The position numbers and the translations under genes are program-made. From assembly GCA_016712525.1 (NCBI GenBank), contig JADJQX010000006.1, positions 744,001 through 808,000 on the forward strand: DNA of 64,000 nucleotides, given 5' to 3'. Position 1 is the first letter of the stretch. Every line of letters begins with the position of its first letter. The stretch is from Myxococcales bacterium. Its GTDB lineage: Bacteria > Myxococcota_A > Polyangia > Polyangiales > Polyangiaceae. Positions 23,853 to 33,483 of the stretch are shown one piece after another. A model generated the notes under the pieces. It was not told the DNA's origin, ran no database searches, and saw only the letters and a list, made by a program, of their open reading frames with translations.

Positions 23853-26216
23853 TCAGCCGGGCTCGAGGAACCGCGTGAGGACCTTCATCTCGCCCCACCC
23901 CGGGAAAAAGGCGAGGACGGCCGGCTCTGCCAGCTCCAAGAGCTCGACGACCTGACCCACTCCGAACTTTTTGTGGCGCACCCGAGCCCCTCGCCGGAGG
24001 GCCCCGCCGCGCGGCTCGTCGTAGCGCTCGTGGGCGTCGTCGTGATCGACGTAGCGCTCTCCGGGCGCGCGCGGGGGGCTCTGCGCCGCGGCCCTCGCCG
24101 CTTGAGGATGACGGAAACCGCCGCCCATCGTGGCGCGTGGCGTGGCGTCGACGTAGCGCGAGGCCTCCGTCGCCTTCGCGGCCGAGGTCGCACTCGCGAG
24201 GACGACGTCTCGTGGGACGTCGCGGAGGAAGCGGCTCGGGGCGCCCGTTCGGGTCGTGCCGAACACCTGGCGCATCTTCGCGTACGTCATGACGAGCGTC
24301 TCTTTGGCGCGTGTCACGGCCACGTAGGCGAGCCGCCGCTCCTCGTCGAGCTCCTCGTCCCCGCGGAGGTCCATGCCTTTGTAGGGGAACATGTCCTCTT
24401 CCATGCCGGTCAGAGCGACCACGTCGAACTCGAGGCCCTTGGCGCTGTGCACGGTCATGAGCGTCACCTTGCCGGCGGGCTCGGCGCCGTCGAGGTCGGA
24501 GTCGAGCGAGACCCGCTCGAGGAAGCCCTCGACCGTCGCCTTCTCGCCCCGCGCCTCGCACTCGGCCGCGTAGTCGTCGAGCGAGCCCTCGAGCTCGGCG
24601 AGGTTCTCGAGGCGCGAGTCGGCCTCGGGGCTGTCGTCCGCCTCGAGCGCCGTTCGGTACCCCGTCTTGGCGAGCACGTCACGGAGCACGTCGGCCGGGG
24701 ATCGCGTCTTGGCGAGCTCGGCGAGAGCGGAGAGCAGCTCGCGCACCTGGCCGAGCCGCTTGCGCGCCGCGGCGCCCAGGTCCGGCGCCTCGTCGAGGTG
24801 CCCCATGGCCTCGAAGACCGACGTGCCCCGCTGGGTGGCGAGGTCGGTCACGCGCTCCATCGTGGTCTTCCCGATGCCGCGCGCAGGGACGTTCACGATC
24901 CTCAAGAGGTCGACGTCGCTCCTCGGGTTCGTGAGCACGCGGAGGTACGAGAGCGCGTCCTTGATCTCGGCCCGCTCGAAGAACTTCATGCCCCCTACCA
25001 CTTGGTAAGGGACGTTCGCCGCCCGCATCTGCTCCTCGAGCACACGCGACTGCGCGTGGACCCGGTAAAATACGGCGATTTCCTTCGGGTCGACGCCCGC
25101 CCCGATCGCGTCCCGGACGAGCCTCACGACGTACGCGGCCTCGTCCCTCTCGCTCGCCGTCTCGATCACGTGGACCTTGGAGCCCGCGTCGTTCTCGGTG
25201 AAGAGCTGCTTCGGCTCGCGCGTCGACGAGGGGGCGATGACGCCGAGGGCGGCCCGCACGATGTTGGCGGTCGAGCGGTAGTTCTGCTCGAGCTTCACCA
25301 CCTCGGCGTCGGGGTAGTCGTGCCGGAAGCCGCGGATGTTGCGGACGTCGGCGCCGCGCCAACGGTAGATGGACTGATCGTCGTCGCCGACCACGCAGAG
25401 GTTTCGGGTCCGCTCGGCGAGGGCGCGGAGGAGGCGGTACTGCGTGCCGTTCGTGTCCTGGAACTCGTCCACGAGCACGTGGGAGAATCGGCGACGGAGC
25501 GCGTCGCGTGCCTCGCGGACGGCGGGCTCGGCCCCGTCCTTGGCCTCGAGGATGCGGACCACGCGGAAGATGAGGTCCTCGAAGTCGACGGCGTTCGCCG
25601 CGCGGAGGCGTGCTTCGTAGGCCACGTAGGCCTTCTGGGCGGCCTCGTCGAGGTAGGAGTCGATGCTCATCTCGTCCGGGCCGCGCCCCTCTTGTTTCTC
25701 CTTGTGGACGCGGGCGAGCATGGCCCTCGGGGGGTAGCGCTTCTCGTCGAGCTCGAGGTCCCGGAGCACGCGTGTCATGACCGAGCGTTGGTCCTGCGCG
25801 TCGTAGATGACGAAGCTCGACGTGAGCCCCGCACCTTCGGGGTACCTGCGCAGGATCTTGGCGCACGTCGCGTGGAACGTGCCGACCCAGAGCTCACGCG
25901 CGGCCGGGCCCAGCATGCCCTCGAGCCTGTGCCGCATCTCGCCCGCGGCCTTGTTGGTGAACGTGACGGCCAGAATGCGAAACGGCGGCACGTCGTGGCG
26001 GGCGACGAGGTTCGCGATTCGGTACGTGATGACGCGTGTTTTTCCGCTCCCCGCGCCCGCGAACACGAGCAGGGGGCCCATCGTGTGGGCCACCGCCTGC
26101 GCCTGAGGGGCGTTCAGGCCGTCGGCGAAGGGGTCTTCGGCCGGCCCTTCGGCCTCGAAATCGTCGTCGGAGAACACCCCCGGGGTTCTACCAAAGGGCT
26201 GCCGGCCCCGCGGCAA
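23853..26216 (-). CDS. pcrA: ATP-dependent DNA helicase, UvrD/PcrA type
   Basis: 787 residues from the ATG at 26216; a GTG at 26177 preceded by a G-rich stretch is an alternative start. Superfamily 1A motifs appear in order: Q-motif LNAPQAQAVAH, Walker A GAGSGKT, motif Ia VTFTNKAAGEM, motif II DEFQDTN, motif III GDDDQSIYRWRGAD, motif IV LEQNYRS, motif V VHSAKGLEFDVV, motif VI YVAVTRAKE. A PcrA-like C-terminal region ends in a Tudor-like KKFGVGQVVEL. It unwinds DNA 3'-5' in repair and recombination. It is divergent from grpE. Confidence 0.95.
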   Translation of the reverse strand: MPRGRQPFGRTPGVFSDDDFEAEGPAEDPFADGLNAPQAQAVAHTMGPLLVFAGAGSGKTRVITYRIANLVARHDVPPFRILAVTFTNKAAGEMRHRLEGMLGPAARELWVGTFHATCAKILRRYPEGAGLTSSFVIYDAQDQRSVMTRVLRDLELDEKRYPPRAMLARVHKEKQEGRGPDEMSIDSYLDEAAQKAYVAYEARLRAANAVDFEDLIFRVVRILEAKDGAEPAVREARDALRRRFSHVLVDEFQDTNGTQYRLLRALAERTRNLCVVGDDDQSIYRWRGADVRNIRGFRHDYPDAEVVKLEQNYRSTANIVRAALGVIAPSSTREPKQLFTENDAGSKVHVIETASERDEAAYVVRLVRDAIGAGVDPKEIAVFYRVHAQSRVLEEQMRAANVPYQVVGGMKFFERAEIKDALSYLRVLTNPRSDVDLLRIVNVPARGIGKTTMERVTDLATQRGTSVFEAMGHLDEAPDLGAAARKRLGQVRELLSALAELAKTRSPADVLRDVLAKTGYRTALEADDSPEADSRLENLAELEGSLDDYAAECEARGEKATVEGFLERVSLDSDLDGAEPAGKVTLMTVHSAKGLEFDVVALTGMEEDMFPYKGMDLRGDEELDEERRLAYVAVTRAKETLVMTYAKMRQVFGTTRTGAPSRFLRDVPRDVVLASATSAAKATEASRYVDATPRATMGGGFRHPQAARAAAQSPPRAPGERYVDHDDAHERYDEPRGGALRRGARVRHKKFGVGQVVELLELAEPAVLAFFPGWGEMKVLTRFLEPG

Positions 26217-26349
26217 ACATTGTCGGCGTCCGACCCGCCCAAGGCCCGCGCGACCCGGTGCCCACCCTCGACGCCCGGAGCCTCGCCTCGCCCTCTGTTT
26301 TTACCCCTTCCCTCGGGCGGACCGTCTTATAGTTGTCGTACTTTCCGCC

Positions 26350-26922
26350 ATGACCGACACGAACACCGAAACCAAAGCCGAAGCCTCCGAGAACCAAGAG
26401 CCCGTGAAGGCGGAGGTCGTCCAAGAGGCCGCGCCCGAGGCCAGCGGCGACCCTGCTCCTGCGGTCGATCCGCTGGAGGTCGCGAAGGCCGAGGCCGCGA
26501 AGCTCAAAGAGCAGCTCATGCGCACCGCGGCCGACTTCGACAACTTCCGCAAGCGCTCGAGGCGCGAGGTGGAAGACGCTCGAAAGGCCGGAAAAGAAGA
26601 CCTTCTGAAGGAATTCTTGCCCGTGTTCGACAACCTCGATCGCGGGATGCAGAGCGCCCAAAAAGCGACCGACGTCGCCGCCGTGGCCGAAGGGCTCTCG
26701 ATGGTGCTCCGGCAGTTCGTCGACACGCTCGGTCGCCAAGGCATCACCAAGGTGCCCACGGTCGGCAACCCCTTCGACCCGTCCGTCCACGAGGCCATCC
26801 AGCAGGTCGAGAGCGACGAGCCGCCGGGCGACGTCATCGCCGAGGTCCAGTCGGGCTACGTCCAAGGCGGGCGCCTCGTCCGCGCCGCCCTCGTGGTGGT
26901 CGCCAAGCCGCGGTCGTCGTAG
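26350..26922 (+). CDS. grpE: Nucleotide exchange factor GrpE
   Basis: 190 residues. An acidic, Glu/Ala-rich disordered N terminus precedes the long helix (KLKEQLMRTAADFDNFRKRS) and the beta-domain with the conserved GNPFDPSVHEAI and PPGDVIAEVQSGY. GrpE drives ADP release from DnaK. It is followed after 40 bp by dnaK, so the two are an operon. I see no CIRCE-type inverted repeat upstream. A TATAGT hexamer near 26330 could be part of a promoter. Confidence 0.95.
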   Translation: MTDTNTETKAEASENQEPVKAEVVQEAAPEASGDPAPAVDPLEVAKAEAAKLKEQLMRTAADFDNFRKRSRREVEDARKAGKEDLLKEFLPVFDNLDRGMQSAQKATDVAAVAEGLSMVLRQFVDTLGRQGITKVPTVGNPFDPSVHEAIQQVESDEPPGDVIAEVQSGYVQGGRLVRAALVVVAKPRSS

Positions 26923-26962
26923 TCGCCGAGAGGCACTTCCGCTTTTTCAAGGGCTCGAAAAT

Positions 26963-28789
26963 ATGAGCAAAATCATCGGCATCGACTTGGGGACGACGAA
27001 CTCGTGCGTGGCGGTCGTGGAGACGAGCCCCGCCGGCAAGGTGGACGTGAAGGTCATCCCGAACGCCGAAGGGGCACGGACGACGCCGTCGATCGTCGCG
27101 TTCACGGCGAGCGGGGAGCGCCTCGTCGGTCAGCCGGCCAAGCGCCAAGCCGTGACGAACGCGACGAACACGGTCTACGCCGCGAAGCGCCTCATCGGTC
27201 GCAAGAAGAAGTCGGACGAGGTCGTGCGCCACGCCGAGCGCTCGCCCTTCAAGATCATCGAGTCCCCGAACGGCGACGCGTGGATCGAGGTCGGCGGCAA
27301 GCAGATGGCTCCGCCCGAGGTGAGCGCGATGGTGCTCACGCGCATGAAGGAGATCGCCGAGACCTACCTCGGCGAGACGGTCACGGACGCGGTGATCACC
27401 GTCCCCGCGTACTTCGACGACGCCCAACGCCAAGCCACGAAAGACGCCGGCACGATCGCGGGCCTCAACGTGCGGCGAATCATCAACGAGCCCACGGCCG
27501 CCGCCATCGCCTACGGTCTCGAGAAGAAGCAGGCCGAGCGCATCGCGGTCTACGACTTGGGCGGAGGGACGTTCGATATCTCGATCCTCGAGATCTCGGA
27601 CGGCGTCTTCAGCGTGAAGGCTACGAACGGCGACACGTACCTCGGCGGCGAAGACTTCGACCTCCGCATCGTCGACTCGATCGCCGAGTCGTTCTTGACG
27701 GAGAACAAGGTCGATCTCCGCAAGGACAAGATGGCCCTCCAGCGCCTGAAAGAGGCCGCCGAGAAGGCCAAACACGAGCTGTCGTCCTCGATCGAGACCG
27801 AGATAAACCTCCCGTTCATCGCCGTCGGGGCGAACGGCGCTCCGCTCCACGTGGTCCGCACCATGAAGCGGAGCGACCTCGAGATGCTGACGGGCGACCT
27901 CATCGAACGCAGCCTCGAGCCCTGCAAGAAAGCCCTCGAGGACGCCAAGCTCCGCCCGAGCGACATCCAGACCGTGGTGCTCGTCGGTGGCATGACGCGC
28001 ATGCCCGCGGTCTACAAGGCCGTCAAAGAATTCTTCGGCGCGGAGCCATCGAAGAGCGTGAACCCGGACGAGGTCGTCGCGGCCGGCGCGGCCCTCCAAG
28101 GCGCTGCCCTCGACAACGACGCGAACGTCGAGGTCCTCCTCCTCGACGTGACGCCGCTCTCGATGGGCGTCGAGACGGGCGGTGGCGTGTTCACGCCGCT
28201 CATCCCCCGCAACACCACGATCCCCACCGAGCGCAGCGAGGTCTTCACCACGAGCCTCGACAACCAGCCCTTCGTGCCGATCCACGTGCTCCAGGGCGAG
28301 CGCCGCATGGCCGCCGACAACCGCAGCCTCGCCCGCTTCGAGCTGACGGGCATCCCTCCCGCACCGCGCGGCGTCCCGAAGATTCAGGTGACGTTCCGCA
28401 TCGACGCGAACGGCGTCGTCTCGATCGACGCGAAGGACCTCGGCACGGGGCGCTCGCAGCAGGTCAAGGTGACCCCCACGAGCGGCCTCGACAAGAACGA
28501 GATCGACCGCATCATCAAAGAGGGCGAGCGCTACGAAGCGACCGACGCCGTTCGGCGCGAGCTCGCCGAGCTCCGGAACGCGGCCGAAACGCTCCTCTAC
28601 ACGACGGACGCTGCCCTCGAGGGGTACGTCGACCTGGTCGACGCCGACACGCTCGAAGACACACGCGAGTCGGCGAAGCGTCTCCGCACGCTCGTCGACA
28701 GCCAGGGTGACATCCAGTCGCTCCGTTCCGCTTACCAAGACCTCGAAGCGCGCACGTTTCAGCTCGCCGAGAAGCTCTACGGCAGCTGA
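26963..28789 (+). CDS. dnaK: Hsp70 chaperone DnaK
   Basis: 608 residues. Actin-like ATPase motifs: IGIDLGTTNSCVAV, INEPTAAAIAYGL, VYDLGGGTFDISILE, VVLVGGMTRMPAV. The substrate domain begins at VLLLDVTPLSMGVETGGG. The helical lid is short and ends LAEKLYGS, without the usual Gly-rich acidic tail, so it is about 30 residues shorter than E. coli DnaK. It could be one of several DnaK paralogues typical of large myxobacterial genomes. No dnaJ or hrcA is nearby; only grpE is linked. Confidence 0.95.
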   Translation: MSKIIGIDLGTTNSCVAVVETSPAGKVDVKVIPNAEGARTTPSIVAFTASGERLVGQPAKRQAVTNATNTVYAAKRLIGRKKKSDEVVRHAERSPFKIIESPNGDAWIEVGGKQMAPPEVSAMVLTRMKEIAETYLGETVTDAVITVPAYFDDAQRQATKDAGTIAGLNVRRIINEPTAAAIAYGLEKKQAERIAVYDLGGGTFDISILEISDGVFSVKATNGDTYLGGEDFDLRIVDSIAESFLTENKVDLRKDKMALQRLKEAAEKAKHELSSSIETEINLPFIAVGANGAPLHVVRTMKRSDLEMLTGDLIERSLEPCKKALEDAKLRPSDIQTVVLVGGMTRMPAVYKAVKEFFGAEPSKSVNPDEVVAAGAALQGAALDNDANVEVLLLDVTPLSMGVETGGGVFTPLIPRNTTIPTERSEVFTTSLDNQPFVPIHVLQGERRMAADNRSLARFELTGIPPAPRGVPKIQVTFRIDANGVVSIDAKDLGTGRSQQVKVTPTSGLDKNEIDRIIKEGERYEATDAVRRELAELRNAAETLLYTTDAALEGYVDLVDADTLEDTRESAKRLRTLVDSQGDIQSLRSAYQDLEARTFQLAEKLYGS

Positions 28790-28803
28790 GCCTATCCTCT
28801 CGA

Positions 28804-28830
28804 GGCGCCCTTGCTGCTATGAGGGGCGCC
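28804..28830. terminator. 7-bp GC inverted repeat between dnaK and kup
   Basis: GGCGCCC at 28804-28810 and GGGCGCC at 28824-28830 flank a 13-nt loop. No T-tract follows. The 3' arm lies in the presumed ribosome-binding area of kup (start 28838), so it could end dnaK transcripts or modulate kup translation. Confidence 0.35.
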
Positions 28831-28837
28831 ATCATCC

Positions 28838-30745
28838 ATGGCATCGCACGGTCATCAGCCTCAGGGCGGCAAGGATCTCGCCAAGGTCGCCCTCGCGGCG
28901 CTCGGCGTGGTCTACGGCGACATCGGCACGTCGCCGCTCTACACGATGCAGGAGTGCTTCGCGCATGACGTGAAGCCGACCGAGGCCAACGTGCTCGGGG
29001 TGCTCTCGCTCATCTATTACGCCCTGCTCCTCGTGGTGGTGGTGAAATATCTCACCTTCATCATGCGAGCCGATAACAAGGGCGAGGGCGGCATCCTCGC
29101 GCTGCTCTCGCTCGTGAACACGAAGAAGGCCATGGGGGTGCTCACCCTGCTCGGGCTCTTCGGCGCGGCGCTCCTCTACGGCGATGGCGTGATCACACCG
29201 GCCATCTCGGTCCTCTCGGCGATCGAGGGGCTCGACGACGAGTCGCATCGGCTGAAACCGTTCATCATCCCGCTCACGGCCATCGTGCTCGTCGTGCTGT
29301 TCGTCGTGCAGCGCCGCGGGACCGCGGGCATCGGCGCGGTGTTCGGCCCCACGATGATGATCTGGTTCACCATGATCGCGGTCATGGGCGTGCCATGGAT
29401 CCTGCGCCACCCCGACGTGCTCCGCGCGCTCGATCCGCGCCACGCCGTCGCGTTCTTCGCGGCGAACAAGTTCCACGGGTTCGCGGTCCTCGGCTCGGTC
29501 GTGCTCTGCATCACCGGGGGCGAGGCGCTCTACGCCGACATGGGACATTTCGGCCGCAAGCCGATCGTCCTCGCGTGGTACGTGATGGTGCTCCCGGCCT
29601 TGCTCTTCAACTACACGGGCCAGGCGGCGCTCCTCCTCGAGCGCGGGACCATCGAGGAAGGACACAGCGTCTTCTATCGGCTGATCGTCGACGAGGCGAG
29701 CCCCTTCCACAAGCTCGCCGGGGACGCCGCGCGCTACCCGGTCGTCGCGATCGCCACGGTCGCCACGGTGGTCGCGTCGCAGGCGCTCATCTCGGGCGCG
29801 TACTCGCTCACGCGCCAGGCCGTGCAGCTCGGCTTCTCTCCGCGCGTCACCATCGTGCACACGTCGGGCGAGGCCGAGGGCCAGATCTACATCCCCGAGG
29901 TGAACTGGGCGCTCATGGTGGCGTGCCTCGGCCTCGTGTTCGCGTTCAAGCAGTCGACGGCCCTCGCCGCGGCCTACGGCATCGCCGTCACCGGCACCAT
30001 GGGCATCACGTCGATCCTCTTCTTCGTGGTGGTGCGCCAACAGGGAATGGCCACGTGGAAAGCCGGCCTCCTGCTCGCGCTCTTCCTCTCGGTCGACCTC
30101 GCCTTCTTCGGCGCGAATCTCCTCAAGTTCGTCGATGGTGGCTGGTTCCCGATCGTGTGCGCGGCGCTCGTCTTCACGCTCATGACCACGTGGAAACGAG
30201 GCCGGATGGCGCTCGCCCAGTCCATGGCCGACGCCACCCTCCCGATCGACCTCTTTTTGGCCGATCTCGAGGTGCAAAAGCCTCACCGTGTGCACGGCAC
30301 GGCGGTGTTCATGACCTCGAACCCGGACGGCGCGCCGCCCGTGCTCCTGCACCACTTCAAGCACAACAAGGTGCTCCACGAGCGCATCCTGTTCCTCGCG
30401 GTCACCACGACCGACGTGCCCGAGGTGCCCGAGGCCGAGCGCTTCGAGGTGGGCGAGATCGGCCAGGGCTTCTTCCGCGTGAAGCTCAAGTACGGCTTCA
30501 TGCAGACGCCGAACGTGCCTCAGGCCCTGCGCCAAGCCAAGGAGCGCGCGGGCCTCGACATGGACCTCGACGACGTGAGCTTCTTCCTCGGACGCGAGAC
30601 CCTGCTCGTCACCGGCAAGTCGAAGATGGCGCGCTGGCGGAAGAAGATCTTCTCGCTCATGTCGAAGAACGCCCGGCCCGCCACGGCCTTCTTCGGCATC
30701 CCGCCGAACCGCGTGCTCGAAATGGGGACCCAGATCGAGCTTTGA
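28838..30745 (+). CDS. kup: Low-affinity potassium uptake protein Kup/Trk
   Basis: 635 residues. The KUP/HAK/KT signature begins at residue 16 (ALGVVYGDIGTSPLYTMQEC) and continues through about twelve TM helices, including GEGGILALLSLV, LLYGDGVITPAISVLSAIEG and FTMIAVMGV, to the cytosolic C-terminal domain of about 170 residues (RVKLKYGFMQTPNVPQALRQ, SFFLGRETL). It imports K+ with protons across the inner membrane. Length and motifs match the family. Confidence 0.96.
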   Translation: MASHGHQPQGGKDLAKVALAALGVVYGDIGTSPLYTMQECFAHDVKPTEANVLGVLSLIYYALLLVVVVKYLTFIMRADNKGEGGILALLSLVNTKKAMGVLTLLGLFGAALLYGDGVITPAISVLSAIEGLDDESHRLKPFIIPLTAIVLVVLFVVQRRGTAGIGAVFGPTMMIWFTMIAVMGVPWILRHPDVLRALDPRHAVAFFAANKFHGFAVLGSVVLCITGGEALYADMGHFGRKPIVLAWYVMVLPALLFNYTGQAALLLERGTIEEGHSVFYRLIVDEASPFHKLAGDAARYPVVAIATVATVVASQALISGAYSLTRQAVQLGFSPRVTIVHTSGEAEGQIYIPEVNWALMVACLGLVFAFKQSTALAAAYGIAVTGTMGITSILFFVVVRQQGMATWKAGLLLALFLSVDLAFFGANLLKFVDGGWFPIVCAALVFTLMTTWKRGRMALAQSMADATLPIDLFLADLEVQKPHRVHGTAVFMTSNPDGAPPVLLHHFKHNKVLHERILFLAVTTTDVPEVPEAERFEVGEIGQGFFRVKLKYGFMQTPNVPQALRQAKERAGLDMDLDDVSFFLGRETLLVTGKSKMARWRKKIFSLMSKNARPATAFFGIPPNRVLEMGTQIEL

Positions 30746-30806
30746 CACTCGTGGCGTAAGTGCTCGATATGTAAGTGTATTTGCTCGGTGTTGCTGGGCG
30801 CGGTGA

Positions 30807-32534
30807 GTGCGACGGAAGCCCGATCCTGCGCTGGGCGTTGTAGTCTCCAAGGCCTTGCGTCTCGCTCCTCGATTGCTCGTCGCGTTCGGATTCTTGGCCA
30901 CGCTCGGCACGGCGGGGCTCGGAGTGCTCGTCCGCGAGGACCGCGTGACCGCCGAGACGAAGCGCTTCTCGGACGAGGTCGCGCGCGCGTGCGAGTCGAC
31001 CCGGGTCGAGATCGTCCACCAAGCGGAGCGCGACAAGAAGCTCGTCGGGGGCGCGTGCCAGGCGGGGGAGCTCGTCGACCGCGCGCTCGTCTCGCTCGAG
31101 GCGGGTGACTTCTCCGAGCGGAGGCTGGGGTTCGCGCAGCTCGTGCCGCAAGAGCGCGTCGCGTTCGATCTCGACGAGCTCCTCTTCGCGGTCGAAGGGG
31201 GCGACATCGTGGGCGCCGAGCCCAAGTCGCTCCTCGCCAAGAAGAGGCGAGAGGTCGAGGCCGAGATCGGCAAGGGCCCCGCGAGCTACGCGTTCCGCAC
31301 GGCCGGAGGGCTCGCGATCGTGTCGCGGTGCGCGAAGGCGAGCCACGGGCACACCGCAGGGCTCATGGGCGTGAGGCACGTCGCGCCGCTGCTCGCGCAA
31401 CGAGGCAGCGCGCTCGGGGTCACGGTCGAAGAGGGCACGCGCGAGGCTCGCCCGGACGAGGTCACGGCGTCGTGCACCGTCTCCGATGGGCACGGAGCCG
31501 CCGTGGCCCTCACGGTCGCGAAACCCAAGGCCGAGCTGTCATCGGCCCTCCTCCGTATCGACGAGCGCATCCTGCTCGCGGCCGCCGTCACGATGGGCGT
31601 CGCGCTCCTCTTCGCCGTGCTGCTCGCGCGGAGCCTCGGCCGCCCGCTCGCCGAGCTCGCCCGCGAGGCACGGCTCGTCTCGTCCGACGCCGCGAAGCCC
31701 CTCGCCGGGCGTGTCAAAGGCTCCGACGAGGTGCGCGAGCTGGTCGTGGCCTTCGACACCATGATCGAAGATCTCGCCGTGACACGTCGCAGGCTCGCCG
31801 CGACGTCGCGTGTCGCGGCGTGGCGGGAGGTCGCGCGGCGGGTGGCCCACGAGGTGAAAAACCCGCTCGCGCCCATTCGCGCTGCCGTCGAGACGCTGCG
31901 TCGCCTGCGCGCGCGCGACGATCCGGCGTTCGACGAGTACTTCGACGAGGCCACCCGCACGGTGCTCGCCGAGGTGCACCGCATCTCCACGATCGTGACC
32001 GAGTTCACGCGTTTTGCGCGCCTCCCGCAGCCTCGCCCCGAGGACGTCGACCCCGCCGACATCGCGCGCCACGTCGTCACCGCCCACGAGCCGCTCGCCG
32101 AGGAGACGAAGCTCGTGCTCGACATCGCCGGGCCGACGGTGCACGTCTCGGCGGATCGGGATCAGATCGTCCAGGTGCTCACGAACCTCGTGCAAAACGC
32201 GCTCGACGCCGTGCGAGGGCTCGCCGGAGCTCGCGTCGTGCTTCGGGTCGAGAGCGACGCCCACGGGCGCGCACGCTTCACGGTGACCGACTCGGGGCCC
32301 GGAATCTCGCGCGACATCGCCGCGCGTCTCTTCGAGCCGTACGCCACCACCAAGGCGCACGGCACGGGGCTCGGCCTCGCGATCGCCCAGCGCATCGCGA
32401 TCGAGCACGACGGCGAGCTCTCCTATCTCGGTCCCGGGGACGACGGCAGAGGTGCCATGTTCCGCCTCGTGCTCCCGCCCGAGGGCCCGAAGCCCATGAG
32501 CGAAGCGCCCCCGAGCCCTCCTCCGTCGGTGTAA
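30807..32534 (+). CDS. Membrane sensor histidine kinase, NtrY-like
   Basis: 575 residues with a GTG start. TM1 (LLVAFGFLATLGTAGLGVLV) is followed by a roughly 200-residue periplasmic sensor region and TM2 (ILLAAAVTMGVALLFAVLLA). A HAMP linker, H-box RRVAHEVKNPLAPIRAAVET, N-box TNLVQNALDAV, G1 DSGPGIS, F-box LFEPYATTK and G2 HGTGLGLAIAQR follow. The HEVKNPL box is typical of NtrY/NtrB-like kinases. No partner regulator is adjacent. Upstream, 30750-30800 is relatively A/T-rich with two GTAAGTG copies and may hold the promoter. Confidence 0.9.
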   Translation: MRRKPDPALGVVVSKALRLAPRLLVAFGFLATLGTAGLGVLVREDRVTAETKRFSDEVARACESTRVEIVHQAERDKKLVGGACQAGELVDRALVSLEAGDFSERRLGFAQLVPQERVAFDLDELLFAVEGGDIVGAEPKSLLAKKRREVEAEIGKGPASYAFRTAGGLAIVSRCAKASHGHTAGLMGVRHVAPLLAQRGSALGVTVEEGTREARPDEVTASCTVSDGHGAAVALTVAKPKAELSSALLRIDERILLAAAVTMGVALLFAVLLARSLGRPLAELAREARLVSSDAAKPLAGRVKGSDEVRELVVAFDTMIEDLAVTRRRLAATSRVAAWREVARRVAHEVKNPLAPIRAAVETLRRLRARDDPAFDEYFDEATRTVLAEVHRISTIVTEFTRFARLPQPRPEDVDPADIARHVVTAHEPLAEETKLVLDIAGPTVHVSADRDQIVQVLTNLVQNALDAVRGLAGARVVLRVESDAHGRARFTVTDSGPGISRDIAARLFEPYATTKAHGTGLGLAIAQRIAIEHDGELSYLGPGDDGRGAMFRLVLPPEGPKPMSEAPPSPPPSV

Positions 32535-32568
32535 GGTGGGGCATGGCCCAGGCGAGGACGCGCCATCG

Positions 32569-33339
32569 ATGACGACCCCCGCGAGCACGACCGAAGAAGC
32601 CTCTCTCGCTCGCCCGCCGTTCGAGCGCATGACGGCCTCCGAGAAGCTCTTCGTCTACCTGTGCACGCTCTTCGTCGCGTGCCTCCTCTTGGGCGACATC
32701 ATCGGCGGGAAGACCCTGCACACGCCCCTCGGGCCCATCTCGGTCGGCATCGTCCCGTTCCCGGTCACCTTCCTCCTGACCGACATCGTCAACGACTTCT
32801 ACGGGCGTAAGGGGGCGCGCTTCTTGACGATCCTCGGCTTCGTCATGGCCACCTTCGCGTACGTCGTGCTCCAGATCGGTACGTACGCGCCCATCGACGA
32901 GTCGACGTATTTCACGCAGGCCGAGTTCGCGAAGATCTTCGGCGGCAGCGCGCAGCTCTTCCTGGCGTCGATCGTCGCCTACCTCATCGGTCAGTTCCTC
33001 GACATTTACGTCTTTCAATTCTGGAAGCGACTCACCCAGAGCCGCCACCTTTGGCTCCGTGCCACCGGCTCGACGCTCCTCAGCCAGATCGTGGACACGG
33101 TCGTGATCAACTGCATCTTCTGGGGGTGGACGGCCGCCGCCGATCCCGAGGGGTTCCTCGGAAAAATGCCCGCTGCGGAGCGCTGGGCGTGGATCGGGAA
33201 GAAGATCGGGCGCGAGTACGGCATCAAGGTCGTCGTGGCGATCGCGTTGACCCCCGTGGTCTACGCGCTCCATGCGGCGATCGTGAGAGGTCTCAAAATC
33301 GAGCCCGAGAAGCTCTCGAAAGACGGGACTGTCTCGTAG
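32569..33339 (+). CDS. yhhQ: Queuosine precursor transporter (YhhQ/VUT family)
   Basis: 256 residues from the ATG at 32569, which has GCGAGGA upstream. Six hydrophobic helices are visible. The family hallmark FPVTFLLTDIVNDFYGRKGA lies near residue 65. YhhQ proteins take up 7-cyano- or 7-aminomethyl-7-deazaguanine for queuosine tRNA modification. The start lies 34 bp after the kinase stop, so the two may be co-transcribed, though a functional link is unlikely. Confidence 0.88.
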   Translation: MTTPASTTEEASLARPPFERMTASEKLFVYLCTLFVACLLLGDIIGGKTLHTPLGPISVGIVPFPVTFLLTDIVNDFYGRKGARFLTILGFVMATFAYVVLQIGTYAPIDESTYFTQAEFAKIFGGSAQLFLASIVAYLIGQFLDIYVFQFWKRLTQSRHLWLRATGSTLLSQIVDTVVINCIFWGWTAAADPEGFLGKMPAAERWAWIGKKIGREYGIKVVVAIALTPVVYALHAAIVRGLKIEPEKLSKDGTVS

Positions 33340-33483
33340 TCGAGCGTCGGTAGGCGCAGGCGGAGCACGGGCCAACATCGTGATTTGAGCTGCGGACTTA
33401 CGTGGGAGGATGGTCCCATTTCCACGGTTTGTTCGGCCCGACTCGGCGATTGACTTTCGTGAAAGGATTCGTAGGGTTGGCGT

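Noticed and set aside
26217..26349. CIRCE or HrcA operator upstream of grpE
   Set aside because: No TTAGCACTC/GAGTGCTAA-type repeat is visible in the divergent region.
23775..26966. A plus-strand open frame of about 1060 codons over the helicase gene
   Set aside because: It mirrors PcrA codons on the other strand; no recognisable motif, and it runs into the grpE gene.
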